This document shows, in pieces, positions 45,721 through 55,708 of a stretch of DNA of 64,000 bases. Source of the stretch: Spirometra erinaceieuropaei (Eukaryota > Platyhelminthes > Cestoda > Diphyllobothriidea > Diphyllobothriidae); the NCBI GenBank assembly GCA_902702965.1, contig CACRXP010000227.1, positions 680,937 to 744,936 of the forward strand. The letters are read 5' to 3'. Positions within the stretch are counted from its first letter, which is position 1. The number at the start of each line of letters is the position of its first letter. A program made the position numbers and the translations under genes. A model generated the notes under the pieces. It did not search any database and was not told where the DNA came from. It saw only the letters and a program-made list of their open reading frames with translations.

Positions 45721-46884
45721 AGACTCCATTCCCCCAGCATCTTGCTTCAGCAAGCGTTCTACTTATTCTTGAGAAAGCAATCCCATCGAAACAGGCGGGT
45801 CAACGCATGCCAGTCTCAGACCAGTGCCTTACCGCATGCCTTTGCCTGGGGTAGGCACTTTGGCAACTGATGGGCCTACGCCCCAGGAGGGTTGGCGAAC
45901 ACGAGACTCGTAAACACTTGCGGTCAATCCACTGCACACGTACTGCCCGCCCCGCAGACTGGTCTGGTGCCAACATTAACTGCAACGTACTTAGCCCCCA
46001 CGTGTGAGGTGGGTTGATTTATCCCGGCGAGCCGCGCTCCTCCCACTACTCTTCACCACTCGCCAACCCCCCCCCCCACCCTCATTCGCGACCTATTAGT
46101 CATCGGGGGCGGCGATGAGGTCAGCCGCAGCGATCGTAAAAGCACACACGTTACTATGCCGTGGAGAAAATGCGGCCTGCATCCAGCCCGCACACTGCAG
46201 CAGTCTGTCCCACCTCCAGCGTGAATCACAGAAGCAACTGTGTGGCCTCACGCACCAGGAGGCTGACCCGACTGATGACTCATCCGACGCCACGGGCGTG
46301 AAAACTGACCCCTGACAGGCGCCGCCAACACACACAGACACACACAAGAGCTCACCGTGCGCAAGAGTGACCTTTTAGTGCGGTGGGCCCTCACTTCTAC
46401 GCCAGTAATTCTGCCGATACTTCTAGCAGGGGGGGGGGGGAGGGGAGTGAAGGTTGGGACAACGCAAGGAAGGTCCGATACCTCGCCTGCTTAAGCCCTG
46501 TCTGAAGAATGCTTAGGAGGAGTTGGAGGGAGGAGCGTGGTTTCAGTCGCTTTTGTTAAAAAGGGCCATGTGGGGGGGCGGAATCATTGCCAAAAGTGAC
46601 TTTCTCCGATTAAAAACAAGAGAGGTCAACACCTTGATAAATGCAAGGCGAGTCTGCTATTTGTCTAGATGTTCTTTGGCCAGATTGTGCTAAGTGGTCC
46701 CTTAAAAACCTCCAACTCGTTGGGGCTTCTTGATATCACTAACACAAGGCTGGCTAACTTTGTTCCGCTTATAGTTAGGTTGCATAAATAATGAAGTCTA
46801 TCTTGGCCGTTGGAAAGACAATTCTGGTTCTTCCGATTTCTTTGCTAGCTGGATGCATTTATCCCTCGATCTTGTTTCGTAGCC
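45721..46884. other. No gene; C-run and G-run
   Basis: Homopolymer C at about 46065-46078 and G at about 46429-46441; otherwise no recognisable feature. Confidence 0.45.
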
Positions 46885-47015
46885 GCAGCAGTTAGGGGCT
46901 AGGGTTAAGGGCTAGGGGCCAGGGTTAGGGGTTAGTGTTAGGGTCAGTGTTAGTGGTTAGGGTCAGGGGTTAATGCTAAACCCCCTATTACCACCGGTCC
47001 CGTACGACATTCGGC
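46885..47015 (+). mobile_element. TTAGGG-like array with family C remnant (copy C6)
   Basis: GGGCTAGGGTTAAGGGCTAG and related units, then CCCCCTATTACCACCGGTCC, the family C internal block, in the usual order. Both terminal repeats are absent. Confidence 0.7.
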
Positions 47016-47334
47016 TGACGCTTGCCTACTGCAGGTTCGGCAGCGAAATCAGATCTGACCCCAATTCAACTAAGTTGAAGTCTGTGGACGCAGTTATGGG
47101 AATTCAAGCTGTCATTCATCAAGACGCTCAAAGCCACCACAACCAGACATAGTGACGTAACAGGACATGCAGATTTGAACAGCTTTTTGATGAAAGGACG
47201 GTGCTAAGCCACCCCTACTCGGACGATGTTCTCAACACCTGTTAGGCCACAAAAATCTCGCAAGGGAGCCGAATGTTGTGGAAGGCGTTCGTATTAACCG
47301 CGGTCAGGTCTTGGTCGGTCCACAGTGATAGTCT

Positions 47335-47420
47335 CATAAAATATGTTGACCTCTTTAAGTCTCGGGTTTTCACTCGAACCCATCATCAGAGACCGGTGGA
47401 TGCAGCATTTATAAGGTGCA
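47335..47420 (-). ncRNA. Inverted left PLE terminal repeat, decayed hammerhead
   Basis: Minus strand TATAAATGCTGCA (47413 to 47401), then CTGATGA (47389 to 47383), extra T, GGGTTC-loop-AAACCC, GAGAC and TTA. GAAAC is mutated. The unit points away from the PLE coding remnants on its right, so the element has inverted terminal repeats. Confidence 0.72.
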
Positions 47421-47496
47421 ATTACATCATAAGTGGCAACTTCTGCATTTTTCGGGTCGTTAACTGTCGTAGTTTCATCATCGATGCTGACTATCG

Positions 47497-48040
47497 GTGC
47501 CTCATATTTTGCTGAGCCCTACTGTATGCCAAAAAGGTCACGGAAGCCATTAAACTTCCTTTTGGAGTTGGGGTTACACACAAACCGGAGGCGACTATCA
47601 GACGCCAAACAATAATGCTAGAAGATCAGCTGGCACTGCAAGAAACGGCTGGAGTAATCTAGTGAACTTGGTACACTTGCGTACGCGGATGTCCGAACAC
47701 GCAGCAGCTGTGAGGAGGAATTATGTCAGGCCTTAGGTCATAGCTCATTCAGTGGGATCCAATCGCAGTTTTAATTTCGGGGAGGAGGTCGAAATTCTCA
47801 TGAGGGGTGGTAACCTCGTGAAACGCAAGCTGTTGGAAACGCGTTTTTCCGGCCTGTTATCCATTAACAAGCCTTACGACCTTCTCCTTCCATATACATT
47901 TATGAGGCATTGCCTGGACATTGTAATTGGTCAAATAAAAAACACGCGGGTGAACACCGTTTCCAGTGATAATATTGATGAGCCCGATTGCAGAGTAATT
48001 ATTAATTCAATAATCAACAACAGTAATTAAAACTGGGACA
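47497..48040 (+). pseudogene. Lineage-2 PLE GIY-YIG domain with catalytic core deleted
   Basis: Translation in shifting frames reads LPFGVGVTHKPEATIRRQ, LALQETAGVI and a stop, then LRTRMSEHAAAVRR, then VEILMRGGNLVKRKLLETRF and SINKPYDLLLPY. Flanks of a PLE GIY-YIG domain are present, including the Arg-containing RTRMSEH helix. About 20 residues between ETAGVI and LRTRM, where the family has its second GIY-YIG motif and a Cys pair, are missing. The element therefore cannot nick DNA. The last 90 codons are the lineage-specific C-terminus, repeated directly downstream. Confidence 0.82.
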
Positions 48041-48093
48041 ATTTTGACGTCCCATCAATTGGACTGAGTTGTTTGGAGAGAGTGAACGAGAGA

Positions 48094-48372
48094 GAGCGAG
48101 GCCGAAATCCTCGCAAGGGATGAAAACCGCGTAAGCCGCGAGCTGCTCGAGTCGCGGTTCTCAGGCCCGCAATCCATCAACAAGCAGAATGACCTCCCGA
48201 TACCATATTCCGTGCTGAGATTTTCCCTGGGCAGGGAAATCAGTCACGTGGGGAGGGCGCGGGCGAGTAATTATCACAGTGACAATGAGCCAATTTGCCG
48301 AGCAATCGTCACACCAACATCCAGAATAGATGAAGAAATCACGGCCATTGACGACTCGGACTCGGACTGACA
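48094..48372 (+). pseudogene. Lineage-2 PLE C-terminal segment, second tandem copy
   Basis: An uninterrupted frame from EAEILARDENRVSRELLES through SINKQNDLPIPYSVLRFSLG to EITAIDDSDSD and TGA. It aligns along its length with the end of the upstream copy (47780-48030). The two copies lie head to tail at an offset of about 310 bp, the partial tandem arrangement known for PLEs. Better preserved than the first copy. Followed by the promoter-like box and ribozyme. Confidence 0.82.
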
Positions 48373-48460
48373 AGCCACCACCGCATCAATTACGACCCCA
48401 GCGGTGATTGCGAGAGCTGTTAATTACAGCGCGCATATGGTCCCGCGGCAGCCACGTGCT

Positions 48461-48473
48461 ATAAATACTGCAC
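48461..48473 (+). promoter_or_regulatory. TATA-like box in PLE terminal repeat
   Basis: TATAAATACTGCA, 49 nt upstream of the hammerhead core. Identical boxes lie at 26629-26641 and, on the minus strand, 24903-24915. Confidence 0.62.
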
Positions 48474-48503
48474 TCCTGGTGCCACCACCACCTTTATCTG
48501 CGA

Positions 48504-48549
48504 CTGTCTCTGATGATGGATTCGAGTGAGCATCCGAAACGTCAGGCCA
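48504..48549 (+). ncRNA. Hammerhead ribozyme motif of lineage-2 PLE
   Basis: CTGATGA (48510-48516), extra T, stem II GGATTC/GCATCC (one mismatch) with GAGTGA loop, GAAAC (48536-48540), GTC. Stem I GTCT/AGGC pairs over 4 bp with one G-U. Stem III is AC/GU without a loop. Every core residue is present, and the motif lies 130 bp downstream of the PLE stop codon. PLE terminal repeats are known to carry hammerheads; that this one cleaves is inference. Confidence 0.83.
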
Positions 48550-48600
48550 ATAAATTTCTTGCTCCAGTGATCACATCTTCGTCTTCTAGAGTGAACACTT

Positions 48601-49059
48601 TTTGGCGCGGATCCGGAACTGAAATGACATAACTGCCTATCGATGAAGATACTCGGTGAACCTTCCATCGTATCTGTTCACTCACTTCCTACAACATTCG
48701 CTGCAAAGCTGGTACCTCTCTCTCTCTCTCGAATTTGGTGACTTCCATGGCCCTTTCATGCAGCTTCTCATAGCGCTGCACTCATACTGGTGTCACATTC
48801 CCGTCCGGACCTATCCTCGCATTGATGTAAGTCATCCTTTCTCATGCCATCAACTATTACTACATTTCAAATTCTACATTTTTCATGCCGACCTAGTTCT
48901 TCTTCTACTTTGTCACGGGGATCAGTGAGATGTGCGGTTCGTTCTAAGCCAGGAGCTATGCTCAGTGCCTACAGGTGGGGAAGCAATCATTGCACTAAGT
49001 AGAACCATCGGCGATGAATGAGCCAGCTGCCACTTGTAGTACATATTTGATAATGTGGC
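48601..49059. other. No identifiable gene
   Basis: Short (TC)n run near 48717-48730; nothing else recognised. Confidence 0.4.
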
Positions 49060-49215
49060 AATGACATCCTTTGAATACTGCATCCCCTTGTGCGTCCATC
49101 AATCTTATCTGGGGTTCCCTCTGATGATGAGTTCGGGTAAGAGTTTAGAATGCAAGAAAATCATTATTCCAGAAATCGCATCTCCTCCTCCTCAGTTGCT
49201 TCCTGGGACTCGTCT
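49060..49215 (+). mobile_element. Solo PLE terminal repeat D1, decayed
   Basis: TGAATACTGCATCCCCTTGT (decayed TATA region), CTGATGA, extra T, GAGTTC-loop, AGAAT in place of GAAAC, then ATTATTCCAGAAATCGCATC and CAGTTGCTTCCTGGGACTC, the usual end. No coding sequence attached. Confidence 0.72.
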
Positions 49216-50807
49216 TTTCGGTTTCATCAACAATGGTAACTCCTGTCAAGGCGTTCCATGGTATGATCACAGCAGTGGATGCAGTGAGTCGGCAGCACTG
49301 CCAGCCGAATACGCAGGGACATATTTGTTCATTAGAATGGTCGATCCCTCTAGTGGCGGACGGCGATTATGGTACGAGTGGTTGAGGCCTGAAGAAACTA
49401 GAATTTATCTGAAACAGGACACACACTCGTGTTCTGCTTGTTTCGTGTGCCTGGACAATAAAGTTGGGTATATGACACGCCAAAGAAATTAGTAACTCAC
49501 TTGGCTTACTTAAATACTATAAGTAACACACTTTTATACCAGTTAACTGGAGGTCATTCCGTCGGTTAAGCACGCTGAATATGGAGGACCAAATGTATTT
49601 AGATATTTATTAAGAAAAAAGTTACAGTTATCATGTTGGCGTGCGTTTGACGCCCATTTTTCCTACAGGCCTTCCTGACATATGCAAATACCCGCTTAAA
49701 GCCTTCCTATAAAGAAATTACTTGCACAAAATGGCGTCCAAACCGGCTCCCCGAGTTTCGATGACACAGGGCGTCATTCAGAAAAGACGTCCAATCATGT
49801 CATGAATCATCCGGTTCCACGAAAGGGAGAAGTAAGGTCATTTGAGATTTCCTCATAAAGCTGCTAGTACCAACATCCCTAGAACCACCAACGGTTCCCT
49901 CAAGACCTTGCTTAGCATGTTTTTGAACGGTTGAAATAGGTTTCCCCGAAAGTTTGGCATAAATTCGAATTTCCCAACGCCTACGAAAGATACTCCTTGA
50001 CAATTTCCCACTTAAGAAGGAATGCTTACCTAATGTTCCTCCGCACCAACCGCACCAGAAATGTTTATTGTAAGTTCAGCCTTTTTTGCAAACAAAATCG
50101 TGCAACCTTGCTGTGGTGAACTGAATTCCTCAGTTCTACTCCAATTACTTCTCCCCGAAGACTTTCAGCAATTTCCTCAACGTTCCCTTTTTAATAATGA
50201 AAACGCATCTAGCCAGTGTGGTAATTTTGAGGGCTTCCATACGGCAGCGACCATTAGATTTTGTGAATTGTGCCCAGAAAGGAAGAATTCATCCAGAACT
50301 TTCTGTTGTCAGGACGTGATAGCACAAGTCATTCATTTTTTACGTACTCCAAGGGAGACTACCTTCCCCAATCATTTGAGATAAACGTTATTGGACGTTT
50401 GTTTGCTGGGTATGAGATTTTGTATTGCCCCCATTTCGAGGCTTTCCTGACTTCAAGACATTCGTCAACAATACCGAGATTGCGTCCGATTCGCACAGCA
50501 TTCGCTGTTCCTCAGTATTGGAGGGGTGTAAGTTTTAAATACACACCCGGTAGGTTTTATAAGATTCTAATCCCCTTAGATAGAATAGACATACACTAGG
50601 AAAGAAACAATATTAAAAGTCAGTCAGAATGATTCGGATAGTTTGTGTGATTCTGTAGTAACAAATCGTGACATTAGCAGAGCACGATATGGTTAACAAC
50701 ACCGGCAAGAACTGGAGGCTAAGCCCATATTGGAGGTGATTTGAACAGCCGTCCTGCACCGACAAATGGTGGTCAAAGGTCAGAGTGTCAAATTTGGAAT
50801 TCACGAA
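49216..50807. other. No identifiable gene
   Basis: Frames up to 145 codons begin inside the preceding repeat. Other frames at 50061-50599 match nothing recognised. Confidence 0.4.
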
Positions 50808-50900
50808 AACTGGAGGCGACTATCAGACACCAAGTAATGATGCTAGAAGATCAACTGGCACGGCAGGAAATGACTATTCCACAAATTCCATCATTTGACA
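50808..50900 (+). pseudogene. PLE lineage-2 linker fragment
   Basis: LEATIRHQVMMLEDQLARQE matches PEATIRRQTIMLEDQLALQE at 47.58 kb, the segment just before the GIY-YIG core. Only about 25 codons are shared. It lies immediately upstream of a lineage-1 PLE. Confidence 0.7.
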
Positions 50901-50939
50901 AAAGATTGTGAGACTTCAATCGAGAGTTCTATTGAATTT

Positions 50940-51590
50940 TTAGACAAAACACGAGGACTCACTATTGGTACGCATGAGATAATGGTATAGTTCAATGCTT
51001 TCTCTTTATTCACATCAATACCGGTCGATTTAGCAAGGCAGTGCATAGGAGAACTCCACGACATCAATGTTCCTGTACCTGCTATGCCTGAACTCTTGGA
51101 CTTTTGTCTGGAAGCAAACTTTTCGTTCGCATATGAATACTTTCGACAGCTGAAAGGGGCTCCAATGGGGTCACCTATTTCTGCCTTTCTGGCTGAGATC
51201 ACAATGCAAAAATTAGAGGCCATGGTCTTACCATTATTCAAGCCCAAATTGTGGGTACGCTACGTAGATGACACCTTTGTCATCGTCAAGAGAGATCAGC
51301 TAGAAACGCTGCATAACGCTATCAGCTCAACACTACCGGGAATTACCTTCAAGTTCGAGAGAGAGGCTAACAGTAAACTCCCATTTCTTGATGTCCTTGT
51401 ACTGCGAAAAACTGACGGGACCTTCCACATATCAGTATACCGCAAAGGAGCTTATGCGGAAGTTATCCTACATTACGAGAGCAACCACCCTATCGCTCAC
51501 AAACGGAGTGCTGTCAACACCCTACTCAGTCAAGCAAAGAAACATTGCTCTGGGAACGAAGGGTGCAAGACAGAACTCAGTTAATTGTGC
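50940..51590 (+). pseudogene. PLE reverse transcriptase, lineage 1 (PLE1)
   Basis: The reading frame gives FSLFTSIPVDLA, LLDFCLEANFSFAY, KGAPMGSPISAFLAE (fingers/palm), WVRYVDDTFVIV with the catalytic YVDD, then KLPFLDVLVLRKTDGTFHIS and YRKGAYAEVILHYESNHPI. This is the Penelope-type order of RT motifs. An in-frame TAG precedes FNAFSLF and the frame ends before the linker, so N-terminal RT motifs are missing and the copy is dead. Catalytic Asp residues are kept. In the family RT copies its RNA at a nicked target. The GIY-YIG remnant and ribozyme follow on the same strand. Confidence 0.9.
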
Positions 51591-52150
51591 AAATTATTTT
51601 CCCAAAACGGCTACCCCAGTGATTTTGTACGCCAATGCATAAGAAAGCCGGAATCGAAAGAACGAGATAAGGAACTCGATAGTTCAGACCAGGCACCAAA
51701 ACCAAAAAAATTGGTGAACGCATCCTTACATCAGAAATGTGTCTGAACTCTTTGAAAGACACCTGAGGAAACACTAAATACAAGTGGCGCACAAACCGAC
51801 GACTTTGCTACGCAGTCAACTTGTACACCCTAAGGAAAGGGTTGGCGATTTGGATAAAAAAAGTCGTCTGTAAGATCCCATGGGACAGCTGTAATGCGGT
51901 ATATTGTGACCCAACCGGAAAAACCGCCTCTGCACACCTATTAGCAGTACAAAGGCAGGACCACTTACCCCAAGTCACCATGCATAATTTAAAAACTTGG
52001 CACAAATTTGCTTGGGATAGAACGCGCATCGTCAGTTCCTGCCCATATAAGAAAGACCGAGAATTTTTAGAGGCCATTCATTCTGATGATTCATGCCTCA
52101 GTCGGTGCATCTATTTGCACGCCATCTACACAAATCTCAATGAAAACTGA
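51591..52150 (+). pseudogene. PLE1 linker and GIY-YIG endonuclease remnant
   Basis: After frameshifts the frame from 51821 reads WIKKVVCKIPWDSCNAVYCD, TGKTASAHLLAVQRQDHLPQ, HKFAWDRTRIVSSCP and REFLEAIHSDDSCLSRCI. It parallels the PLE3 copy, but GVVY is now KVVC, YCG is YCD and the TRIHEHQ Arg block is lost, so the nuclease is inactive. The end of this frame is 125 bp upstream of the ribozyme motif. Confidence 0.85.
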
Positions 52151-52274
52151 AAAAAAGGTGGTAGCCAGTTAAAACGTAACGCCAGCCCACATTATCGACC
52201 CATCCTTAGCACTTAAAAAGTGATCTCGATTTTTTTAAACTGTTAAAGGTTCAACTGTTTTTTTCACGCTTTCT

Positions 52275-52321
52275 AGACGTCTGAAGATGACCTGGGGAAC
52301 CAGCGTCGAAAATTTACGTAG
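52275..52321 (+). ncRNA. Hammerhead ribozyme motif at 3' end of PLE1
   Basis: Stem I 5' ACGT (52277-52280), CTGAAGA (52281-52287), extra T, stem II GACCTGG/CCAGCGTC with GGAA tetraloop-like turn and one bulge, GAA, stem III AA/TT, then T as cleavage base, then stem I 3' ACGT (52316-52319). All core positions fit the hammerhead consensus. Placement in a PLE 3' terminal repeat matches known biology. It ends where the inverted part of PLE2 begins. Confidence 0.83.
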
Positions 52322-53010
52322 TTCTAGGAGCTCGATAATGTGAACTCCTTTGAGTCGTTGATCGGTCTCATCATACTTTTCCCGGATAAAGTCGTCAATA
52401 GTGTCAATAGTCAGCGCTAGTGAGATGGAGATGAATAATGAGATCACATAAAAAGACACCATCACCTCATCTGCCTCTACTTCGAGACGTTTGATGCGCG
52501 AAAAAACTATTTAGCCGACTTCAGTGTCCTTTCTGATTCCTTGGTAAGGAAACAAAGTCACCGGTACAGCCACTTTGACAGCCCAAAGGTTTGCGTACCA
52601 CGTTAGGAGACGATGGGGCGTAGCGGCACCCCCGGCTTGTGAACCTTTGGTAGGCCGCAGAAGGCGCCACTGCGGTATCACTGACTTTTGTGGCCAGCGC
52701 TTCCCTTCTAGTAAGAGCGCCCGCCTTCCTCAGCTTGCCGATCGCCTTGTCTATGCTGTTTACGAGCTTTTTGAACTCGCTGACAGTCGATGGCGCAGAA
52801 GCCTCCTTGTCCATCAAGAGGTTGCCTAGTTTTGCGCAGTACTCAGCCTTATCCATGAAGACCGTCGAGAGCCCCTTGTCGGCGAACAGGGTGAGGATAT
52901 CCTCTGGTTTTCTTATTTTTAGAAGTTTTCGATCTTCTGCTTCTCTTCTAGTAATAGTGCCTGCCTTCCTTAGCTAGCCGATCATCTTGTTAATGCTGTC
53001 CTTTACATTC
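52322..53010 (-). pseudogene. PLE2 5' half (N-terminal RT), inverted
   Basis: Minus-strand translation: RKPEDILTLFADKG, VFMDKAEYCAKLGNLLMDKE, STVSEFKKLVNSIDKAIGKL, then frameshifted LPKVHKPGVPLRPIVS, then FIREKYDETDQRLKGVHIIE and LLEL. These are the N-terminal segment and early RT motifs of a PLE. The segment RKAG.ITRREA occurs twice (52690-52790 and 52921-53010), as if the start overlaps a repeated helix in the family. Stops and frameshifts are frequent. It stops exactly where the plus-strand 3' half (next entry) would continue. Confidence 0.85.
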
Positions 53011-53480
53011 TTTACATTCAACGGCCAGGTCTACGAGCAAAAGAGCAAGACACCGATGGACTCGCCTCTGTCTACAGTAATTGTCGAAGTGGTTTTGCAA
53101 AGGCTCGAGCGGCAGGTCTTCAGCTCGTCCCCCCGAAATTTTGGGCCAGATACGTCGATGGCACTTTCGCCATCATGAAAAGGAGCTATGTACTGACTTT
53201 CCAGTCACTGTTGAATTCACTCTTTCCCGACACCCAGTTTACTATGGAAGAAGAGCCCAACAATTAGTTGACCTTCCTTGACGTACAAGTGACAAAGCTG
53301 GAAGATGGGAAGATAAGGACAACGGTCCACCGTAAGGCAACTAATACTAGGCAAATGCTCCACTTCAGAAGCAACCACCCCGTTAGTCACAAACACAGTT
53401 GTGTCAGAACCCTCTTCCAACGCGTTCAAACACACTGCAGCGACCACAATTGCCTTTGTCGGCAACGTTAGTCTGTCTGT
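52998..53480 (+). pseudogene. PLE2 3' half (palm RT), upright
   Basis: FFTFNGQVYEQKSKTPMDSP and LSTVIVEVVLQRLER, then in another frame FWARYVDGTFAIMKR, where YVDD has become YVDG, and LTFLDVQVTKLEDGKIRTTV, HRKATNTRQMLHFRSNHPVS. The palm Asp is lost. The sequence takes up where the inverted half leaves off (LLEL before, FFTFNG after). No GIY-YIG domain or ribozyme follows. Confidence 0.86.
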
Positions 53481-53689
53481 TTATGTAAATGAGACCCCAC
53501 ATCCTTCTTCAAGCGTTTACTCTGCTGCATTTGTGATCTGGATCTGAAATTACCACGGTGTGCTAAGCGTCGTAACTTGAAAGGTTGCCAGCGGACGATG
53601 ACATCCAGACCTCACACTTAACCCAGTGCGTGTTTGTTTGGAGTGGCGGTCAGGGGAATTGAGATGCAGGCTGCCATGGCTTCTTCATA

Positions 53690-53960
53690 ATGCGGTCTCT
53701 ATGGCAATCCCAATCCGCGATATCCGAACTGGGTGTGGCAGAACGCCTAGGGTGGATCCGACTGCGCCCTCTCCCACCTCCGGTCACGACGCTGCACCCA
53801 GGTAGGGGAGGGGAGAGAGTATGGTAGTTGCAGCATAAGCCTATAGATTGCTTCACACACAAGTCGCCATCCCTGATCTCACCCTGCTGTGAAGCACACG
53901 TTGGTCGTTGTCGGCAACGGCAGTCGTGCTGCTGAACGTTTATGAAGCTTTGGAATATAG
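53690..53960 (+). repeat. Interspersed repeat G, third copy
   Basis: AACGCCTAGGGTGGATCC, CCTCTCCCACCTCCGGTC, AGGTAGGGGAGGGG, GAAGCACACGTTGG and GTCGGCAACGGCAGTCG follow the order of the 38.8 kb copy. No MITE at the homologous site. Confidence 0.7.
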
Positions 53961-54359
53961 GATCTTAATACTAAAAAGAAGTTAGTAGGCGTGAATTTGA
54001 CACTGGCATTGGCGGAATGTCGCAAAAGCGTTTGTTAATACGGAAGCGGCTCGGATTACTATGGCGATTAATTTTCGAAACTTGCGGATGGTCTTCACGC
54101 ATGTGCCAAACATGTTTCTTCTATTAATGACTGCTCAGGGGAAATTGATATACAGTGATCGTCTCCCGATAGCGGGGTTGAGTTTTCCGGAATCCCTCGC
54201 GAAAAGTGAAAGTCCGCATGTTCTGATCGGGTGGCTTCTCAACCATCCATCAATACTGTCTTGTGAATAAAATCAACTAAGCAAACCAGATGAGGAAGCA
54301 TTAACCAGACATAGAAAGCCCAGTTTCCGCAGAAATCCACGAACCAGCGAAAAAGCTGC

Positions 54360-55173
54360 TATATGTATGGTTTCATTCAGTGTAGTCTCCCTCTTCTCCA
54401 CGATTCCATGAGATTTAGCTAGGCGCTGTACCTTAAGGCCTACACCACTGATATGTCCGCCGATGCCCTACTCAAACTACTTGATGCTTGTTTAGAAACC
54501 AACTTTTCTTTCTCCAAAAAATGTCATCGGCAACTGAAAGGGGCTCCTATGGGTTCGCCTATATCTGGCTTTCTAACAGAAGCCATAATAAGAAACGAAA
54601 ATCCATTGCTCTTCCTGAAATTAACCCAGACCATGGCTGAGCTGTGTTGATGACCCATTTGTCACTCTCAAGAAAAACCAATCAGACATGCTCTACACGA
54701 ATCTTACCTACACATTTCCAGGAATCAAGTTCACTTTCGAAACAGAGGCTGATGGACAACTCCCATTTCTGGCTGTCCTCGTATGCGGAAAAACTGATGG
54801 ATTCCTTCACACTTCAGTTTATCACAAAGAAACATACTTCGAGGTCAGCCTACATTTTGAGAGTAACCATCCCATCTCTCAAAAGAGGAGTATTGTCTAC
54901 AGCCTGCTAAATCGAGCGAAAACACACTGCTCTGATGAAGAAAGTTATCAAGCAGAAATGAAATACCTATTTGACTTATTTTCCCACAACGGGTACCCTC
55001 GCGACTTTATACGTCATTGCATGAAATATGAGCTTAAACAGAGTTCGAACACAACAGCCACCCAGCCACCAAAAAACACTTACCTGGCGGACCCTCCCAC
55101 ACGTGGAAAATGTATCCTAACTCGTCGAAAGACAGCTGAAAATGCACCAGATACAAGTAGCACACCAAACTAA
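54360..55173 (+). pseudogene. PLE reverse transcriptase, lineage 1 (PLE3)
   Basis: MVSFSVVSLFSTIP then, after a stop and frame changes, LLKLLDACLETNFSFSKK, LKGAPMGSPISGFLTEA, a broken VDDPFVTLKKN (catalytic segment, Tyr lost to a frameshift), ITFKFE-like IKFTFETEADGQLPFLAVLV, YHKETYFEVSLHFESNHPIS and a linker ending YLADPPTRGKCILTRRKTAE. The order and spacing match PLE1. At least two frameshifts prevent a full-length protein. The GIY-YIG frame follows within 50 bp. Confidence 0.9.
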
Positions 55174-55567
55174 AACCACCTTGCGTACAGAGATTGTACA
55201 CCCTAAGGACAGGGTTGGCTGTCTTGATAGAAAAGGTGTTGTCTACAAAATGTCATGTTCCAGTTGTGATGCCGCCTATTGTGGCCAACCTGGGAAATCT
55301 GCCTCCACCCGCATACACGAGCATCAGTTAGCGGTGAGGAGACGAGATCATTTATCCCAGGTGGCTATGCACACACTGGACACTGGACACAAATTTGCAT
55401 GGGAGAACACCCGCATTGTTGGCGCCTGCCCAATAAGGAAAGGCCGCGAATTCCTGGAAGCAATGCACTCAGATGAGGCATGCATCAGTCGGCATATCGA
55501 TTTAGATTCCACATACAAATTTCTCAAGGACGAATGGAAGCGAGCGCAGCCAATGCCGAGGGGGTGA
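55142..55567 (+). pseudogene. PLE3 GIY-YIG endonuclease, best-preserved copy
   Basis: A 141-codon open frame with KGVVYKMSCSSCDAAYCGQ (GIY and YIG equivalents plus a Cys pair), KSASTRIHEHQ with the catalytic Arg, AMHTLDTGHKFAWENTRIVG, GREFLEAMHSDEACISRHID and LKDEWKRAQP. In PLEs this domain nicks the target DNA. All catalytic motifs look intact, so this is the only coding domain here that might encode a folded enzyme. It is separated from the RT by frameshifts, and its Met start is internal to the former polyprotein. Confidence 0.87.
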
Positions 55568-55663
55568 CGAAAAACCATTGACGTGCATTGGCGCAGGCTT
55601 CGGCCAACCGTAGAATCACTCATTCGATACGGTTAAGTAGTTGACTGTTTTTGTACATAACCC

Positions 55664-55708
55664 AGAAGTCTGACGACGAGCTGGGGAACCAGTCTCAAGA
55701 AATTAAGC
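55664..55708 (+). ncRNA. Decayed hammerhead at 3' end of PLE3
   Basis: CTGACGA (55670-55676), extra C, stem II GAGCTGG/CCAGTCTC with one bulge and a GGAA turn, then AAGAAATT where GAAAATTT is expected. The 5' core is intact but G12-A13-A14 is disturbed. Homologous to 52275-52321. Confidence 0.7.

Noticed and set aside
49055..49492. 145-codon open frame on the plus strand
   Set aside because: Its start lies in a decayed PLE terminal repeat and the rest has no recognisable motif.
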